NCBI GenBank assembly: GCA_041874725.1 | Contig: CP097466.1 | Coordinates: 3,348,001-3,412,000, forward strand | Length of the DNA: 64,000 nucleotides | Direction of reading: 5' to 3' | Origin: Duganella sp. BuS-21 | Lineage (GTDB): Bacteria > Pseudomonadota > Gammaproteobacteria > Burkholderiales > Burkholderiaceae_D | In this document: positions 52,524 through 60,796 of the stretch, in pieces | How the letters are laid out: the number at the start of each line of letters is the position of its first letter | Numbering within the stretch: position 1 is the first letter of the stretch | Translations under genes and position numbers: made by a program | Notes under the pieces: generated by a model | The model's input: the letters and a program-made list of their open reading frames with translations, nothing else | Told to the model about the DNA's origin: nothing | The model's database searches: none

Positions 52524-52644
52524 GCAAAAAGTTGCAAAAAACAGCGGAATGTTGGCGGCATAGTAAAAATCGTCACATTTCGCTGAAAAACCCGTTAGAA
52601 TACTGCGTTGAAGTTGAAAGCTCCTGCGTAAAAAGAGCGGGAAT

Positions 52645-52680
52645 AGGGCGACCGTTTTCACTTACGGGTCGCCCTTTGCT
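52645..52680 (+). terminator. Intrinsic-type hairpin before tRNA-Leu
   Basis: AGGGCGACC (52645-52653) pairs with GGTCGCCCT (52667-52675), followed by TTGCTTTT. It lies 120 bp after the RND pump stop and 17 bp before tRNA-Leu. Probably ends the efflux transcript; a TAGAAT box at 52596-52601 between pump and hairpin may instead start a short separate RNA. Confidence 0.55.
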
Positions 52681-52696
52681 TTTGTGCAAACAAGCC

Positions 52697-52783
52697 GCGA
52701 GGATGGCGAAATTGGTAGACGCACCAGGTTTAGGTCCTGACGCCAGCAATGGTGTGGGGGTTCGAGTCCCCCTCCTCGCACCA
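52697..52783 (+). tRNA. tRNA-Leu (anticodon UAG)
   Basis: An 87-nt class II tRNA. The acceptor arm GCGAGGA pairs with the 3' TCCTCGC, and CCA is encoded. D arm GGCGAAATTGGTAGACGC; anticodon loop TTTAGGT gives UAG; a long variable arm is followed by GGGGTTCGAGTCCCC as T arm. Reads CUN (CUA/CUG) codons. Confidence 0.97.
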
Positions 52784-52815
52784 ACTGTATTTCTTATTTT
52801 TTGGACGATTTTTAC

Positions 52816-54156
52816 ATGGCAACTGCAGTCGAAACCTTGGGCAAACTCGAACGTCGTATCACGATCTCCTTCCCGCTGACCGAAGTCCGCGCCGAAGTTG
52901 AGAAGCGCCTGAAAGTGCAAGCCAAAACGGCTAAGGCACCAGGCTTCCGTCCGGGTAAAGTTCCTCTGAAAATGGTCGCAGCACAATACGGTTATCAGAT
53001 CGAGACCGAAGTGCTGAACGATAAAGTTGGCCGCGCTTTCAACGACGCCGCAAACGAAGCCCAACTGCGCGTAGCGGGCTACCCGAACATCGAACCGAAG
53101 CAGGAATCGCCAGCCGGCGTCCTGGCCTTCGATGCGACCTTCGAAATCTACCCGGAAGTCGTCATCGGCGACCTGACCACGGTGGAAATCGAAACCGTCA
53201 AAGCCGACGTCAGCGATGCTGAAATCGACAAGACCATCGATATCCTGCGCAAGCAGCGCGTGCACTTCCACACCAAGGGTGAGGCCGGTGAGCACGGCGA
53301 CGGCGGCGAGCCAGTGGCCGCCAACGGCGACCGCGTGACCGTCGACTTCGTCGGCTCGATCGACGGCGTTGAATTCCCAGGTGGCAAGGCTGAAGGCTAC
53401 GCCTTCGTGCTGGGCGAAGGCCGCATGCTGCCGGAATTCGAAGCCGCGACCGTCGGCCTGAAAGTCGGCGAAGCCAAGACCTTCCCACTGGCCTTCCCAG
53501 AGGACTACCATGGTAAAGACGTGGCCGGCAAAACCGCCTCGTTCACCATCACCCTGCAAAAGCTGGAGTGGGCGCACCTGCCGGAAGTTGATGCTGAATT
53601 CGCCAAATCGCTGGGCGTGGCCGATGGCGACGTGGCTAAAATGCGCGACGACATCAAAGTCAACCTGGAACGTGAAGTTGCCGGCCGCGTGAAAGCACGC
53701 AACAAAGAAGCCGTGATGGACACCCTGGTCAAGACCGCCACCCTGGACGTGCCGAAGTCGCTGGTTGCACAAGACACCGAGCGCCTGGCGGAAATGACCC
53801 GTCAGGACATGGCGCAGCGCGGCATGAACGTCAAGGACGTGCCATTCCCACCAGAACTGTTCGCAGAAAAAGCCGAGCGTCGCGTACGCCTGGGCCTGAT
53901 CCTGTCGCAACTGGTTGGCGAAAACAACCTGCAAGCCCAGCCTGAACAAGTCAAAGCCCAGATCGAAGACTTCGCCCAAAGCTACGAAGATCCACGTGAA
54001 GTGCTGAAGTACTACTACAGCGACCGTCGTCGTCTGGCGGAAGTCGAAGCCCTTGTATTGGAAGAAAACGTCGTCAACTACGTCCTGGGCCTGTCGAAGA
54101 CGTCGTCCAAGGCCATCGCCTTTGACGAACTGATGGGAAGCAACGCACAAGCGTAA
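52816..54156 (+). CDS. tig: Trigger factor
   Basis: A 446-residue ribosome-bound chaperone and prolyl isomerase. N-terminal ribosome-binding domain with the signature [11 protein letters not shown] (GFRxGK(x)P loop), FKBP-type isomerase domain (~160-245; [20 protein letters not shown]), and a C-terminal helical chaperone domain. The ATG at 52816 was taken; an in-frame TTG 15 bp upstream is unlikely. First gene of the tig-clpP-clpX-lon order. A repeat element separates it from clpP. Confidence 0.97.
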   Translation: MATAVETLGKLERRITISFPLTEVRAEVEKRLKVQAKTAKAPGFRPGKVPLKMVAAQYGYQIETEVLNDKVGRAFNDAANEAQLRVAGYPNIEPKQESPAGVLAFDATFEIYPEVVIGDLTTVEIETVKADVSDAEIDKTIDILRKQRVHFHTKGEAGEHGDGGEPVAANGDRVTVDFVGSIDGVEFPGGKAEGYAFVLGEGRMLPEFEAATVGLKVGEAKTFPLAFPEDYHGKDVAGKTASFTITLQKLEWAHLPEVDAEFAKSLGVADGDVAKMRDDIKVNLEREVAGRVKARNKEAVMDTLVKTATLDVPKSLVAQDTERLAEMTRQDMAQRGMNVKDVPFPPELFAEKAERRVRLGLILSQLVGENNLQAQPEQVKAQIEDFAQSYEDPREVLKYYYSDRRRLAEVEALVLEENVVNYVLGLSKTSSKAIAFDELMGSNAQA

Positions 54157-54188
54157 TTCAGTTGGGTTAGAATAAAGACAGCTCCATG

Positions 54189-54262
54189 CCGTCGTTCCCG
54201 CGCAAGCGGGAACCTATAGAACGCAAGCGCAGCATGGATTCCCGCCTGCGCGGGAATGACGG
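54189..54262. repeat. Dispersed inverted-repeat element (dRS3-like) between tig and clpP
   Basis: Two ~26-bp arms in inverted orientation: the first opens CCGTCGTTCCCGCGCAAGCG (54189-54214), and the second, GGATTCCCGCCTGCGCGGGA onward (54236-54262), is its near reverse complement. Each arm has its own dyad (TTCCCGC / GCGGGAA). Such TTCCCGCGCAGGCGGGAA repeats are scattered in betaproteobacteria, best known as dRS3 in Neisseria, and yield false N-termini rich in Arg when translated. Confidence 0.8.
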
Positions 54263-54305
54263 AGTGGGATTGTTTCTGAACCTGGCTGCTTCACAAGGAA
54301 ATAGA

Positions 54306-54932
54306 ATGACTGGTATGAACCGAAATCCGGCGCTGGACACCGAAATGCTCGGCCTGGTGCCGATGGTGGTGGAACAAAGCGGTCGCGGCGAGCGCTCTTA
54401 CGACATCTACTCGCGTCTGCTGAAGGAACGTATTATCTTCATGGTCGGTCCGGTCAACGACCAGATGGCCAATCTGGTGGTCGCCCAGCTGCTGTTCCTG
54501 GAAAGCGAAAATCCAGACAAGGACATCTCGTTGTACATCAATTCGCCTGGCGGTTCGGTTTCGGCCGGCCTGGCGATCTACGACACCATGCAGTTCATCA
54601 AGCCAGACGTGTCGACGCTGTGCACCGGCATCGCCGCCTCCATGGGCGCGTTCCTGCTGGCCGCCGGCGCCAAGGGCAAGCGTTTCTCGCTGCCGAACTC
54701 GCGCATCATGATACACCAGCCGTCGGGCGGCTCGCAGGGCATGGCTTCGGACATCGAAATCCAGGCCAAGGAAATCCTGTATCTGCGCCATCGCCTGAAC
54801 TCGATCATGGCCGAGCGCAGCGGTCAAACCGTCGAGCAGATCGCCAAGGACACCGACCGCGATCGCTTCATGTCGGCGGAAGAAGCGGTAGAGTACGGCC
54901 TGATCGACAAAATGTTGACCAACCGGGCTTGA
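54306..54932 (+). CDS. clpP: ATP-dependent Clp protease proteolytic subunit
   Basis: A 208-residue serine protease that forms the double-heptamer chamber served by ClpX. Catalytic Ser112 is in [14 protein letters not shown] and His137 in IMIHQPSGG; the Asp is in [10 protein letters not shown], near residue 187. The ATG at 54306 has AAGGAA upstream and gives the standard N-terminus ([20 protein letters not shown]). A longer in-frame start at 54186 only adds translated repeat element and is rejected. clpX follows after a hairpin. Confidence 0.98.
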   Translation: MTGMNRNPALDTEMLGLVPMVVEQSGRGERSYDIYSRLLKERIIFMVGPVNDQMANLVVAQLLFLESENPDKDISLYINSPGGSVSAGLAIYDTMQFIKPDVSTLCTGIAASMGAFLLAAGAKGKRFSLPNSRIMIHQPSGGSQGMASDIEIQAKEILYLRHRLNSIMAERSGQTVEQIAKDTDRDRFMSAEEAVEYGLIDKMLTNRA

Positions 54933-54958
54933 TGCTTCCCTCGCGGCATTGTTAGAAA

Positions 54959-54997
54959 AAACGCTCGGGCGATTAATCGTTCGGGCGTTTCGTTTTT
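54959..54997 (+). terminator. Hairpin between clpP and clpX
   Basis: AAACGCTCGGGCGA (54959-54972) and TCGTTCGGGCGTTT (54977-54990) pair over 14 bp, with three G-U pairs, around a UUAA loop, followed by CGTTTTT. It should end or attenuate transcription from clpP, so clpX may have its own promoter in the 92 bp left. Confidence 0.75.
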
Positions 54998-55082
54998 ATT
55001 TCGGGTAGCATGTCACTGTAGGCCGGGTTTCCGGACCGCATTGCACTGATTACTTGCTTCCTGTAACCAAAGAAAACTGCCC

Positions 55083-56351
55083 ATGTCAGACAAAAAATCC
55101 TCCAGCGGCGAAAAACTTCTGTACTGCTCGTTCTGCGGCAAAAGCCAGCACGAGGTGAAGAAACTCATCGCCGGCCCATCGGTCTTCATCTGCGATGAGT
55201 GCATTGACTTGTGCAATGACATCATCCGCGACGAAACCTCGGCCATCGAGTCGGTGACGGGCGCCAAGTCGGATCTGCCGACCCCGCACGAAATCAAGGA
55301 CTTGCTGGACCAGTACGTCATCGGCCAGCAAACCGCCAAGCGCATCCTGTCGGTGGCCGTGTACAACCACTACAAGCGCCTCAAGCATCTGGGCAAGAAG
55401 GACGAAGTCGAACTGGCCAAGTCCAACATCCTGCTGGTCGGTCCTACCGGCTCCGGCAAGACCCTGTTGGCGCAGACCCTGGCGCGCATGCTGAACGTGC
55501 CGTTCGTGATCGCCGATGCCACCACCCTGACCGAAGCCGGTTACGTCGGTGAGGACGTAGAGAATATCATTCAGAAACTGTTGCAAAGCTGCAACTACGA
55601 CGTCGAAAAGGCGCAGCGCGGCATCGTCTACATCGACGAGATCGACAAGATCTCGCGCAAGTCGGACAATCCGTCGATCACGCGCGACGTCTCCGGCGAG
55701 GGCGTGCAGCAGGCGCTGTTGAAACTGATCGAGGGCACCATGGCCTCGGTGCCGCCACAGGGCGGCCGCAAGCATCCTAACCAGGACTTCGTGCAGATCG
55801 ACACCACCAACATCATGTTCATTTGCGGCGGCGCCTTCGACGGCCTGGCCAAGGTGATTGAGAACCGTTCAGAGAAATCCGGCATCGGTTTCGGCGCTTC
55901 GGTGAAGAGCAAGTCGGAACGCGCGGTCAGCGACGTGCTGCAGGAAGCGGAACCGGAAGATCTGATCAAGTTCGGCCTGATCCCTGAGCTGGTGGGCCGT
56001 CTGCCGGTGGTGGCCACCTTGGCCGAGCTGACCGAGGAAGCCCTGATCCAGATCCTGGTCGAGCCGAAGAACGCCTTGGTCAAGCAATACGCCAAGCTGC
56101 TGGAAATGGAAGGCGCGGAATTGGAAATCCGTCCGGCCGGCCTGCATGCGATCGCCAAGAAAGCATTGGCGCGCAAGACCGGCGCGCGCGGCCTGCGTTC
56201 AATTCTCGAACACGCGCTGCTCGATACCATGTATGAGCTGCCAAATGAAACCAATGTTACTAAAGTGGTTATTGATGAGAATACCATCACCAGTGGCGCT
56301 AAACCATTATTGATTTATCAGGAACAGCCAAAAGCCTCTGGTGAGAATTAA
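55083..56351 (+). CDS. clpX: ATP-dependent Clp protease ATP-binding subunit ClpX
   Basis: A 422-residue AAA+ unfoldase. The zinc-binding domain has Cys15, Cys18, Cys37 and Cys40. Walker A GPTGSGKT, Walker B VYIDEIDK, and the pore loop GYVGEDVE are present, as are the ClpP-docking IGF-type loop near KSGIGFGA and the sensor-2 arginine region [14 protein letters not shown]. Standard length and order after clpP. Confidence 0.98.
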   Translation: MSDKKSSSGEKLLYCSFCGKSQHEVKKLIAGPSVFICDECIDLCNDIIRDETSAIESVTGAKSDLPTPHEIKDLLDQYVIGQQTAKRILSVAVYNHYKRLKHLGKKDEVELAKSNILLVGPTGSGKTLLAQTLARMLNVPFVIADATTLTEAGYVGEDVENIIQKLLQSCNYDVEKAQRGIVYIDEIDKISRKSDNPSITRDVSGEGVQQALLKLIEGTMASVPPQGGRKHPNQDFVQIDTTNIMFICGGAFDGLAKVIENRSEKSGIGFGASVKSKSERAVSDVLQEAEPEDLIKFGLIPELVGRLPVVATLAELTEEALIQILVEPKNALVKQYAKLLEMEGAELEIRPAGLHAIAKKALARKTGARGLRSILEHALLDTMYELPNETNVTKVVIDENTITSGAKPLLIYQEQPKASGEN

Positions 56352-56453
56352 ATAACTTGTGCACACTTGCTCCGCGCGACAGCAAAATTCATTTCGCATC
56401 CGTGGGGCAAGGCGGTACAATCAAAACCAATAAAAGAATCAGGCTTCATTCGG

Positions 56454-56491
56454 AAAGCCACTCGTGACTCCCAGTCGCGCGTGGCTTTTTT
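56454..56491 (+). terminator. Intrinsic terminator after clpX
   Basis: AAAGCCAC (56454-56461) pairs with GTGGCTTT (56481-56488), with a further inner stem CGTGACT / AGTCGCG. The T run spans 56486-56491. It separates clpX from lon. Confidence 0.85.
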
Positions 56492-56567
56492 ATTTGATTT
56501 TTTTAGAGTGGACTCGCTTCTTCAGAAAACATTCTTTTATATGAGGAATTATTTCTTGTAGGTCGGT

Positions 56568-56596
56568 CTTGTGATTTGGCAAATCAGCGCCCACAT
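56568..56596 (+). promoter_or_regulatory. Weak heat-shock-type promoter candidate before lon
   Basis: CTTGTG (56568-56573) and CCCACAT (56590-56596) are 16 bp apart, a loose match to the sigma-32 pattern CTTGAA / CCCCAT. The palindrome TGATTTGGCAAATCA (56572-56586) overlaps the spacer. The start codon lies 30 bp downstream. lon is a known sigma-32 target in many proteobacteria. Confidence 0.3.
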
Positions 56597-56625
56597 CATA
56601 ATCACGCTTTCACATAAGGTACGCC

Positions 56626-59037
56626 ATGACAACTTCCAAATTAACTGAGCAAACTCAACTGCCGTTATTGCCACTGCGGGACGTCGTCGTATTTCCGCAT
56701 ATGGTGATACCGCTGTTCGTAGGGCGCCCAAAATCGATCAAGGCGCTGGAAGCCGCTATGGAGCAGGGCAAGAGCATCATGCTTGCCGCGCAAAAAGCCG
56801 CTGCCAAGGACGAACCTTCTGCTTCCGATATCTACGAGATCGGCTGCGTAGCCAATATTCTGCAAATGCTGAAACTGCCCGACGGTACCGTGAAGGTGCT
56901 GGTTGAAGGCGCCCAGCGTGCGCGCATCAATAAAATCACCGATGCGCCGACGCACTTCGTGGCCGATCTGACGCCGCTCGATTCCGAGCTGGGCGACGAT
57001 TCGGAAATCGAAGCCATGCGCCGCGCCATCGTTCAGCAGTTCGACCAGTACGTCAAACTGAACAAGAAAATCCCGCCCGAGATCCTGGCTTCGCTGTCGG
57101 GCATCGACGACGCCGGCCGCCTGGCCGATACCGTGGCCGCGCACCTGCCGCTGAAGCTGGAGCAGAAACAGGTGATCCTGGAGATCTTCAGCGTCGCCAA
57201 GCGCCTGGAACACCTGCTGGGCCAGCTGGAAGGCGAACTGGACATCCTGCAAGTGGAAAAGCGCATCCGTGGCCGCGTCAAGCGCCAGATGGAAAAGTCG
57301 CAGCGCGAGTACTATCTTAACGAACAGGTCAAGGCCATCCAGAAAGAACTGGGCGAGGGCGAAGACGGCGCCGACCTGGACGAGCTGGAGAAAAAGGTGG
57401 CCCTGGCCAAGATGCCGAAAGAGGCATTGGACAAGGCCACCGCCGAGCTGAAAAAGCTGAAGCTGATGTCGCCGATGTCGGCCGAAGCCACCGTGGTGCG
57501 CAACTACATCGACACCTTGGTCAGCCTGCCTTGGAAGAAAAAATCCAAGGTCAATAACGATCTGACCAATGCTGAAAAAGTGCTGGAAGGCGACCACTAT
57601 GGCCTGGATAAGGTCAAAGAACGCATCCTGGAATACCTCGCAGTGCAACAACGCGTCGACAAGCTGAAAGCGCCGATCTTGTGCTTCGTCGGTCCTCCAG
57701 GCGTGGGTAAAACCTCGCTGGGCCAGTCGATCGCCCGTGCCACCAACCGCAAGTTCGTGCGCATGGCGCTCGGCGGCGTGCGTGACGAAGCCGAGATCCG
57801 TGGTCACCGCCGTACCTACATCGGCTCGATGCCGGGCAAGGTGCTGCAATCGCTGGCGAAAGTCGGCGTGCGCAACCCGCTGTTCCTGCTCGACGAGATC
57901 GACAAGATGGGGGCGGACTTCCGCGGCGATCCGTCGTCGGCCCTGCTGGAGGTGCTGGATCCTGAACAGAACCACACCTTCTCGGACCACTACATCGAAG
58001 TCGATTTCGACCTGTCGGATGTGATGTTCGTGGCGACCTCGAACTCGTACAACATCCCGCCGGCGCTGCTCGACCGCATGGAAGTGATCCGCCTGTCGGG
58101 TTACACCGAGGACGAGAAGACCAGCATCGCCCAGCGCTACCTGCTGCCGAAGCAGATCAAGAACAACGGCCTCAAAGAGGACGAGATCTCGGTCAGCGAA
58201 GCGACGGTACGCGACATCGTGCGCTACTACACCCGTGAAGCCGGCGTGCGCTCGCTGGAACGCGAAGTGTCGAAGATCTGCCGCAAGGTGGTCAAGATGC
58301 TGCTGCTGAAGAAGTCGGACAAAAAAGTCATCATCACGCCGAAAAACCTCGACAAGTTCCTGGGCGTGCGTCGCTACGACTTCGGCGTAGCCGAGAAAGA
58401 GAACCAGATCGGCCAGGTGGTCGGCCTGGCATGGACCGAAGTGGGCGGCGATCTGCTGACCATCGAAGCAGTGCAAATGCCGGGCAAGGGCGGGGTGATC
58501 CGTACCGGCACCCTGGGTGACGTGATGAAAGAGTCGATCGAAGCAGCCCGCACCGTGGTGCGCAGCCGCGCCAATCGCCTCGGCATCAAGAACGAAGTGT
58601 TCGAGAAGAGCGACATCCACATCCACGTGCCGGAAGGTGCGACGCCGAAGGATGGTCCATCCGCCGGTGCCGCCATGACGGTGGCGATGGTGTCGGTGTT
58701 CACCGGCATCCCGGTGCGCGCCGACGTGGCGATGACGGGCGAGATCACGCTGCGCGGCGAAGTATTGCCGATCGGCGGCTTGAAGGAAAAACTGCTGGCG
58801 GCCCAGCGCGGTGGCATCAAGACCGTGCTGATTCCTGAGCAGAACGTCAAGGATCTGGCCGACATTCCGGACAATGTCAAAAACAAACTGGAGATCGTAC
58901 CGGTGCGTTGGATCGACAAAGTGCTGGAAATCGCGCTGGAACGTCAGCCCGAACCACTGGTGGAAACTGCTCCGGTGGAGGCCGTCGCGGCCGCCGCCGC
59001 CAAGACCGATGGCCCGGGCGAAGTGGTAAAACACTAA
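56626..59037 (+). CDS. lon: ATP-dependent Lon protease
   Basis: An 803-residue AAA+ serine protease that degrades misfolded and regulatory proteins. N-terminal substrate domain ([20 protein letters not shown]), Walker A GPPGVGKT, Walker B FLLDEIDK, and the proteolytic Ser679 ([10 protein letters not shown]) and Lys722 (IGGLKEKLL), both with E. coli numbering. The C-terminal tail ([19 protein letters not shown]) is an alanine-rich extension past the catalytic fold. Followed by a strong terminator and hupB. Confidence 0.98.
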   Translation: MTTSKLTEQTQLPLLPLRDVVVFPHMVIPLFVGRPKSIKALEAAMEQGKSIMLAAQKAAAKDEPSASDIYEIGCVANILQMLKLPDGTVKVLVEGAQRARINKITDAPTHFVADLTPLDSELGDDSEIEAMRRAIVQQFDQYVKLNKKIPPEILASLSGIDDAGRLADTVAAHLPLKLEQKQVILEIFSVAKRLEHLLGQLEGELDILQVEKRIRGRVKRQMEKSQREYYLNEQVKAIQKELGEGEDGADLDELEKKVALAKMPKEALDKATAELKKLKLMSPMSAEATVVRNYIDTLVSLPWKKKSKVNNDLTNAEKVLEGDHYGLDKVKERILEYLAVQQRVDKLKAPILCFVGPPGVGKTSLGQSIARATNRKFVRMALGGVRDEAEIRGHRRTYIGSMPGKVLQSLAKVGVRNPLFLLDEIDKMGADFRGDPSSALLEVLDPEQNHTFSDHYIEVDFDLSDVMFVATSNSYNIPPALLDRMEVIRLSGYTEDEKTSIAQRYLLPKQIKNNGLKEDEISVSEATVRDIVRYYTREAGVRSLEREVSKICRKVVKMLLLKKSDKKVIITPKNLDKFLGVRRYDFGVAEKENQIGQVVGLAWTEVGGDLLTIEAVQMPGKGGVIRTGTLGDVMKESIEAARTVVRSRANRLGIKNEVFEKSDIHIHVPEGATPKDGPSAGAAMTVAMVSVFTGIPVRADVAMTGEITLRGEVLPIGGLKEKLLAAQRGGIKTVLIPEQNVKDLADIPDNVKNKLEIVPVRWIDKVLEIALERQPEPLVETAPVEAVAAAAAKTDGPGEVVKH

Positions 59038-59058
59038 CTTTTTAGTGGCAAGTAGTTT

Positions 59059-59092
59059 AAAACAGGCGCTTATATAGCGCCTGTTTTGTTAT
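59059..59092 (+). terminator. Intrinsic terminator after lon
   Basis: AAAACAGGCGCT (59059-59070) and AGCGCCTGTTTT (59076-59087) form a perfect 12-bp stem with a TATAT loop, then a T-rich tail. hupB must be transcribed from its own promoter. Confidence 0.9.
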
Positions 59093-59221
59093 TTTTAGCT
59101 ATTTTTCTATTGTGCAGCCTTGACACCAAGGTGGGCTGGCTTGTTTAATACGGCCTGAAATTTTTCTGTTTCCGTGTTTTAAGCGGAAACAACGATATAA
59201 CCTATGTGACAGGGAATTGCT

Positions 59222-59494
59222 TTGAATAAGACTGAATTGATCGACCATATCGCCACCACCGCTGATATTTCGAAAGCGGCTGCTGCCCGTGCGCTGGACG
59301 CGGTAATCGACGGCGTCACCACCACCCTGCAGAAAAACGACAGCGTGACCCTGGTCGGCTTTGGCACCTTCACCGTGAGCGAACGCGCTGCCCGTACCGG
59401 CCGCAATCCGCGCACCAAAGAAGAGATCGTTATCGAAGCAGCCAAGGTTCCTAAATTTAAAGCTGGTAAAGCTTTGAAAGATGCTGTAAACTAA
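59222..59494 (+). CDS. hupB: HU-beta DNA-binding protein
   Basis: A 90-residue nucleoid protein. TTG start codon ([11 protein letters not shown]), with AGGGA upstream; no ATG gives the full family length. The DNA-intercalating arm [12 protein letters not shown] is intact, and the core ([30 protein letters not shown]) matches HU-beta. Standard position downstream of lon. Confidence 0.97.
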   Translation: MNKTELIDHIATTADISKAAAARALDAVIDGVTTTLQKNDSVTLVGFGTFTVSERAARTGRNPRTKEEIVIEAAKVPKFKAGKALKDAVN

Positions 59495-59543
59495 CGGACT
59501 TCGGTGAGCAGCACAGCTAATTGCGCTGCTCATTGTGGCAAAC

Positions 59544-59619
59544 GGGCGGTTAGCTCAGTTGGTAGAGCGGAGCCCTTACAAGGCTTAGGTCGGGAGTTCG
59601 AGCCTCTCACCGCCCACCA
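59544..59619 (+). tRNA. tRNA-Val (anticodon UAC)
   Basis: A 76-nt tRNA with encoded CCA. Acceptor GGGCGGT / ACCGCCC; D arm TAGCTCAGTTGGTAGAGC; anticodon loop CTTACAA gives UAC; the T arm contains GTTCGAGCC. First of three tRNA genes between hupB and ppiD. Confidence 0.97.
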
Positions 59620-59688
59620 AGATGTTTGAAAAAACATGTTTGCCAAGCAGTAAGTTTTAAAGTAAAATGTAACACCTTGTATTTTGCT

Positions 59689-59765
59689 GGAGCGGTAGTT
59701 CAGTTGGTTAGAATACCGGCCTGTCACGCCGGGGGTCGCGGGTTCGAGTCCCGTCCGCTCCGCCA
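59689..59765 (+). tRNA. tRNA-Asp (anticodon GUC), copy 1
   Basis: A 77-nt tRNA with encoded CCA. Acceptor GGAGCGG / CCGCTCC; anticodon loop CTGTCAC gives GUC; T arm GCGGGTTCGAGTCCCGT. Identical in sequence to copy 2 downstream. Confidence 0.97.
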
Positions 59766-59803
59766 ACAAAATACAAACCACGCAGTAGCAGTAATACCGT
59801 TTA

Positions 59804-59880
59804 GGAGCGGTAGTTCAGTTGGTTAGAATACCGGCCTGTCACGCCGGGGGTCGCGGGTTCGAGTCCCGTCCGCTCCGCCA
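59804..59880 (+). tRNA. tRNA-Asp (anticodon GUC), copy 2
   Basis: A 77-nt exact copy of the preceding tRNA-Asp, with 38 bp between the genes. Followed at once by a strong terminator, so tRNA-Val and both tRNA-Asp probably share a transcript. Confidence 0.97.
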
Positions 59881-59885
59881 GAATA

Positions 59886-59922
59886 AAAAACCCCGCAGCT
59901 TGTATAAAGCTGCGGGGTTTTT
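59886..59922 (+). terminator. Intrinsic terminator of the tRNA operon
   Basis: AAAAACCCCGCAGCTT (59886-59901) and AAGCTGCGGGGTTTTT (59907-59922) form a perfect 16-bp stem around GTATA; the flanking A and T runs make it usable in both directions. Confidence 0.95.
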
Positions 59923-60074
59923 CGTTTCTATCCCTCGATATTCAAAAATATATCGCCTACGGCAACATTTATTGGCAACGCTGTTCCTCAAGGAAAAATC
60001 AATCGCGGTAGGCAATGAACGCTGCTAAGATGTCAATTCAGTTGTTCCTAGGTAAATAAAAACAAGGGGATATC

Positions 60075-60659
60075 ATGTTTGTCAAACAAATCGCCATCGC
60101 CGCAACGATCCTGTGTGCTGCGTCGGCGCAAGCCGCCACCGTATTCTCGGATAATTTCGACAGCGACGTGCTGGTGCTTAATTCCACCAGTTTCCTGGGC
60201 GGCTGGACGGTTTCCGCCGGCACGGTCGACACCATCGGTCCCGGCCTGTACGACGTCTTCCCAGGCAACGGCCACTATATCGACCTCGACGGCTCTACCG
60301 GCAGCGCCGGCTTGTTCAGCAAGAGCCTGAGCGCCGTCGCCGGCACCACCTACACCGTCAGCTTCGACCTGGCCGGCAACCATCGCGGCTACGGCAACGA
60401 CACGGTAGCGGTCAACTTCGGCAGTGCCAGCGGCAGCTACGTCCTGTCCAGCAGCGACGCCTTCGCCACCCAGACGCTGACCTTCACCGCGCTTGGCAGC
60501 GGCCTTGTCAGCCTGAGCTTCCAGAACGGCGGCGGCGACAACGTCGGCGCCTTGCTGGACAATGTCGCCATCGCGGCGGTGCCTGAACCGTCGACCTACG
60601 CCATGCTGCTGGGCGGCCTGGGCCTGCTGGGCGTGGCTGCGCGCCGCCGCCAAGGGTAA
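60075..60659 (+). CDS. PEP-CTERM sorting-domain protein
   Basis: A 194-residue secreted protein: signal peptide ending SAQAA, a ~150-residue beta-rich body (FSDNFDSDVLVLNSTSFLGG; YTVSFDLAGNHRGYGNDTV; LLDNVAIAAV) of the carbohydrate-binding-like jelly-roll kind seen in PEP-CTERM families, and the C-terminal VPEPSTYAMLLGGLGLLGVA then ARRR. AAGGGGA precedes the ATG. Presumably exosortase-processed and surface-linked; exosortase lies elsewhere. A single sorting module, unlike the tandem protein at 29598. Confidence 0.92.
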   Translation: MFVKQIAIAATILCAASAQAATVFSDNFDSDVLVLNSTSFLGGWTVSAGTVDTIGPGLYDVFPGNGHYIDLDGSTGSAGLFSKSLSAVAGTTYTVSFDLAGNHRGYGNDTVAVNFGSASGSYVLSSSDAFATQTLTFTALGSGLVSLSFQNGGGDNVGALLDNVAIAAVPEPSTYAMLLGGLGLLGVAARRRQG

Positions 60660-60736
60660 TATCCGGCGTGGCTGTTTTGCCAAGGATGGCCCTTGCTATA
60701 GAGGGGTGCGCACTGTAAAATCCGGCAACCGGAATT

Positions 60737-60760
60737 GGCGAACGCGAGTTCGCCTTTTTT
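60737..60760 (+). terminator. Intrinsic terminator after the PEP-CTERM gene
   Basis: GGCGAAC (60737-60743) and GTTCGCC (60748-60754) around a GCGA tetraloop, then six T residues. Leaves 36 bp before the ppiD start. Confidence 0.85.
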
Positions 60761-60796
60761 GTATGTGCAAGCCCCATCAATCCGAATTGGCAGACC

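Noticed and set aside
54186..54305. 40-residue N-terminal extension of ClpP
   Set aside because: It is translation of the dispersed repeat element; the real ATG at 54306 has a Shine-Dalgarno and gives the family N-terminus.
56665..59034. 789-codon minus-strand frame opposite lon
   Set aside because: Antisense shadow of lon; the translation is His/Phe/Gln-rich and matches nothing.
59505..59532. TGAGCAGC / GCTGCTCA hairpin after hupB
   Set aside because: Stem is clear but the 12-nt loop and absence of a T run make it a poor terminator; not listed as a feature.
59626..60028. Short open frames over the tRNA-Asp genes
   Set aside because: They read through identical tRNA sequence and give the same spurious peptide twice.
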